A DNA stretch of 8,533 nt, from assembly GCA_903953145.1 (NCBI GenBank), contig CAJBIL010000459.1, positions 1-8,533 of the forward strand, in the 5' to 3' direction. The notes under the pieces were generated by a model, which saw only the letters and a list, made by a program, of their open reading frames with translations, did not search any database and was not told where the DNA came from. Position 1 is the stretch's first letter. Each line of letters opens with the position of its first letter. Made by a program: the position numbers and the translations under genes. The DNA comes from an uncultured beta proteobacterium. GTDB taxonomy: Bacteria > Pseudomonadota > Gammaproteobacteria > Burkholderiales > Rhodocyclaceae. Below are positions 6,324 through 8,533 of this stretch, piece by piece.

Positions 6324-8465
6324 TTAGGGGTGAGTGTGCGGGTGAATATAGGTCGTTGACGGGATGGTGGTTTGCAGGAAGCGGATGTCGAGTGCTGCCG
6401 GGAGTTGCAGCGTTTGCGCATCAAACGGAAATTCGGGGGCAACCAATAATGTTTGCCAGTCGGGCTCTTCTGCCAGCAGGGCGTTCAACTCTTCCGGTGT
6501 GTAAACTTCGGCAACCTGACGGCAGCCATCGCGCTGAAGTTTGTCTGCGAGGGTTGCAGCGGCAGCGGCGTCTGTTTCGGGCATGGCGAGAATGACGGAT
6601 CGCCCGGCCAGTTTGTCGTAAGCAGGTTCATTGGGGTTGGTCTGGAGCGCTTCGGGGAGCCGGACGATGGCGCACAGGCCGCGTCCATCGGCATTGGCAT
6701 GGAGTTCGAGGTGCCCGCCATGCGCTTCGGTGATCAGGTAGCTGATCGCCAGGCCAAGGCCACCTTGCCCGCCATCCTTGGTCGAGAAGCCGGGGTCGAA
6801 AGCCATGCCAAGCTGAGCTGCGGTCATCCCCCGGCCTTCGTCAACGATACTGACTTCGAGCCCCCGGCCGCTGCGGCTGAGACTAATGGAAATGCTGTTC
6901 TTCGCCTGGCTGGCACGGATGGCGTTGCGGATCAGGTTGGTAAATACCCGGATCATCTGGCTGGCGTCAGCCTCGACGCGGAATCCGACAGGGGCTGTCA
7001 GTTTGATGGCGACACCGGCTTCCTGTGCGGTGGCGCGGACGATGGCCGCTGACTCTTGAATCAGCAGGCCAAGATCGAGGTTGCTTAGCTTGGGTGTGCC
7101 GAATTGATTACCGGTGCCGAGTTGCTGCAACATCTCCCTGGCGCGCTGTAGTGCGGACTCAATGGCGATCAGCGATTGCTGGCTTTCCTGGTCAGCGACA
7201 CTGCTTTTCAACTGGCTGAGTTGTGCCTGAGCACCAATCAGCAGGTTGGAAAAGTCGTGTGCCAGCACACGGCCTGTCTGGTGCAGGTCACGAACACGGC
7301 TGGAGACAAGTTGGCGGCGTTCTTTGGCGACGGTGGCGGTGATGTCTTTGAGAATCAGGTAGTAGCCGGCATTCTGGCGCTCTCCCTTGAGGCGAGTGGC
7401 CTGGATTTCAACCCACATTTCTTGCGCATCTTCGTCGCTGGCAAGGTGGCGTTCGCCTTGGCCGGCCGCTACCAGGGCATTGAGTGTGCCGACGTTTTTC
7501 AGTCGTCCGGCCAATGCTTGCTGTGCATTGAGCCCCTCAAGCACGGGGGTTGCCAGCAGTTCGCAGGCGGGCTTGTTGGTTCGGCGTATGCGCCCTTTGT
7601 CGTCGGTGATGATGATGCCGTAGGCGGCTTCGCGCATGTGGGTTTCCATCACCAGGCCGCTATCGGCAAGTTGCCGGTTGAGCAGTTTCAGTTCGGAGAT
7701 GACATGGTCCCGATTAACAATCACGTCGCCGGTTTGTGCGCTTTGTGTCTCTGATTGCGCCTCCCGCCAGAATGAGAAAAGGTGTCGCCAGGCTCTGACC
7801 GGCATGAAGAGCCCGTAGTGATTGGCGAATAAGCCGTAGATCGCCAGCAGGACGAGCGAGGGCAGGGTAGCCACCAGAAATACCGGCCATTCGTTGCTCA
7901 GATTCGCCATGCCCATCATGAAATCGAATTCAAGCAGCGAGTAAAAGGCCAGCCAGAGTAGGACGCCCGCCGCCTGCCCGCCTGGCAGGGCAAGCCATGA
8001 GGCTTTTTCCTTGGCCAGGGTGTAGGTCATCATGCCGCTCATTTGTGCGAGTAGCAGGCCGAGAATGATGGCGAGATGTTCCCGGTTCGAGAGGACGATC
8101 AGGTAAGGCAGTGGCACTTGTTGTGCGAGGTTTTCCCGGAAGACGGAAAACAGCCATGCACCTGCCGATGTGGTGAGCACCATCAGCATGTAGGCACGCG
8201 CTGTGCGCAGCCCGTCCAGCGCAAAAATCAGTAAAAAGCCGAGAACCAGCGGCGGAATGAACAGGGTGAGTGCCGTGTTGAAATGCAGATTGCCAAAGCT
8301 GACCCACCAGCCGGTTTGCAGTAGCTGCCAGAGCATCAGGCTGTAGACACCGGCCACGCCGAAAAACGGCCCCAGCGTAATGCGCGTGCGAACCGTGTGC
8401 AGGACGATGAGCAACGCCGGCAGGAGTAGCGTGCCGGCCAGAAAATAGAGTTGTGCCTGGTTCAA
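6324..8465 (-). CDS. Membrane-bound PAS-domain sensor histidine kinase with receiver-like tail
   Basis: The product is 713 residues. About seven hydrophobic helices span residues 5-220 (roughly 5-23, 31-50, 64-84, 90-110, 130-150, 163-183, 194-218). A PAS-like domain follows (about 268-380, AAYGIIITDDKGRIRRTN). The dimerisation helix carries the phosphoacceptor His403 in LAHDFSNLL, an HDFxN-type H box. The ATPase domain has an N box (NLIRNAIRAS, Asn514), G1 (DEGRGM, 542-547), an F-box segment (FDPGFSTKDGG) and G2 (GGLGLAIS), so it should be an active kinase. Residues 620-713 resemble a response-regulator receiver in length and strand pattern but lack an acceptor Asp (LLVAPEF where DxxL is expected). 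The tail is histidine-rich (IHPHTHP). The start is TTG at 8465; an in-frame TAA lies two codons upstream and no nearer ATG exists before the first helix. It is probably the partner of the next gene. Its signal is unknown. Confidence 0.9.
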   Translation of the reverse strand: MNQAQLYFLAGTLLLPALLIVLHTVRTRITLGPFFGVAGVYSLMLWQLLQTGWWVSFGNLHFNTALTLFIPPLVLGFLLIFALDGLRTARAYMLMVLTTSAGAWLFSVFRENLAQQVPLPYLIVLSNREHLAIILGLLLAQMSGMMTYTLAKEKASWLALPGGQAAGVLLWLAFYSLLEFDFMMGMANLSNEWPVFLVATLPSLVLLAIYGLFANHYGLFMPVRAWRHLFSFWREAQSETQSAQTGDVIVNRDHVISELKLLNRQLADSGLVMETHMREAAYGIIITDDKGRIRRTNKPACELLATPVLEGLNAQQALAGRLKNVGTLNALVAAGQGERHLASDEDAQEMWVEIQATRLKGERQNAGYYLILKDITATVAKERRQLVSSRVRDLHQTGRVLAHDFSNLLIGAQAQLSQLKSSVADQESQQSLIAIESALQRAREMLQQLGTGNQFGTPKLSNLDLGLLIQESAAIVRATAQEAGVAIKLTAPVGFRVEADASQMIRVFTNLIRNAIRASQAKNSISISLSRSGRGLEVSIVDEGRGMTAAQLGMAFDPGFSTKDGGQGGLGLAISYLITEAHGGHLELHANADGRGLCAIVRLPEALQTNPNEPAYDKLAGRSVILAMPETDAAAAATLADKLQRDGCRQVAEVYTPEELNALLAEEPDWQTLLVAPEFPFDAQTLQLPAALDIRFLQTTIPSTTYIHPHTHP

Positions 8466-8533
8466 AAGTTACTCATGGCGCTTTGTTTGGATCACTGAAC
8501 CACGCATTCCGGATCGTTGTTTTGTCCGACGCC
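8466..8533 (-). other. Upstream edge; possible 3' end of another minus-strand gene
   Basis: All three minus-strand frames are open from the window edge for 13 to 20 codons, so none can be proven coding. The frame ending in TGA at 8492-8494 would give the C-terminus GVGQNNDPECVVQ and leave 26 bases before the kinase TTG, a spacing like the rest of the cluster. No convincing -10/-35 pair or terminator is visible, so the promoter of the cluster is probably further upstream, beyond the window. Confidence 0.2.

Noticed and set aside
7176..7754. 192-codon plus-strand frame opposite the histidine kinase
   Set aside because: It is antisense to the PAS and H-box region, which is clearly coding on the minus strand. 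No start context or domain supports it.
5679..8465. PrsK/PrsR pair of the PEP-CTERM/exosortase system
   Set aside because: The regulator has a LuxR-type DNA-binding domain and no sigma-54 AAA+ domain, and no exosortase or PEP-CTERM genes are present.
1..8533. CRISPR arrays, tRNA or rRNA genes, insertion sequences, rho-independent terminators
   Set aside because: I found no regularly spaced repeats, cloverleaf pattern, transposase motif or GC hairpin followed by a T-run in the few non-coding gaps.

Overview
The window is one long stretch of densely packed genes, all read from the minus strand (right to left). It encodes a two-component regulatory pair followed by a type II secretion (T2SS)-like gene set. 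High GC content, a strongly GC-biased third codon position, and a copy of the CCTGAGCTTGTCGAAGG dispersed repeat point to a betaproteobacterium, perhaps in the Rhodocyclales. That placement is inference, because no rRNA or other phylogenetic marker is present.

Layout in transcription order: a 39-68 base upstream edge with no identifiable gene; a membrane-bound PAS-containing histidine kinase (8465-6324); a LuxR/NarL-type response regulator (6293-5679); the major pseudopilin GspG (5668-5204); the assembly ATPase GspE (5194-3551); the inner-membrane platform GspF (3551-2373); a minor pseudopilin of GspJ type (2383-1733); a 94-base gap holding a dispersed repeat and a promoter-like TATAAT; a TonB-like periplasm-spanning protein (1638-988); and a GspK-type minor pseudopilin (991 to beyond base 1). 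Gaps are 9 to 30 bases or the genes overlap (E/F by 1 base, F/J by 11, TonB-like/K by 4). The exception is the 94-base gap, which may start a second transcript.

How the parts probably work together: the kinase senses an unknown signal at the membrane and phosphorylates the response regulator, which probably controls this operon or another target. GspE hydrolyses ATP under the GspF platform to assemble a short pseudopilus, with GspG as the shaft and the GspJ- and GspK-like proteins at the tip. The order (G-E-F-J-TonB-like-K) differs from the classical C-D-E-F-G-H-I-J-K-L-M operon. No gspH or gspI lies between G and K, and a TonB-family protein sits where no classical gsp gene is expected. The secretin GspD and the GspC, GspL, GspM and prepilin peptidase functions are not in the window; some may lie left of base 1. 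The most interesting points are the TonB-like protein inside the secretion gene cluster and the kinase's unassigned seven-helix sensor with a degenerate receiver-like tail.
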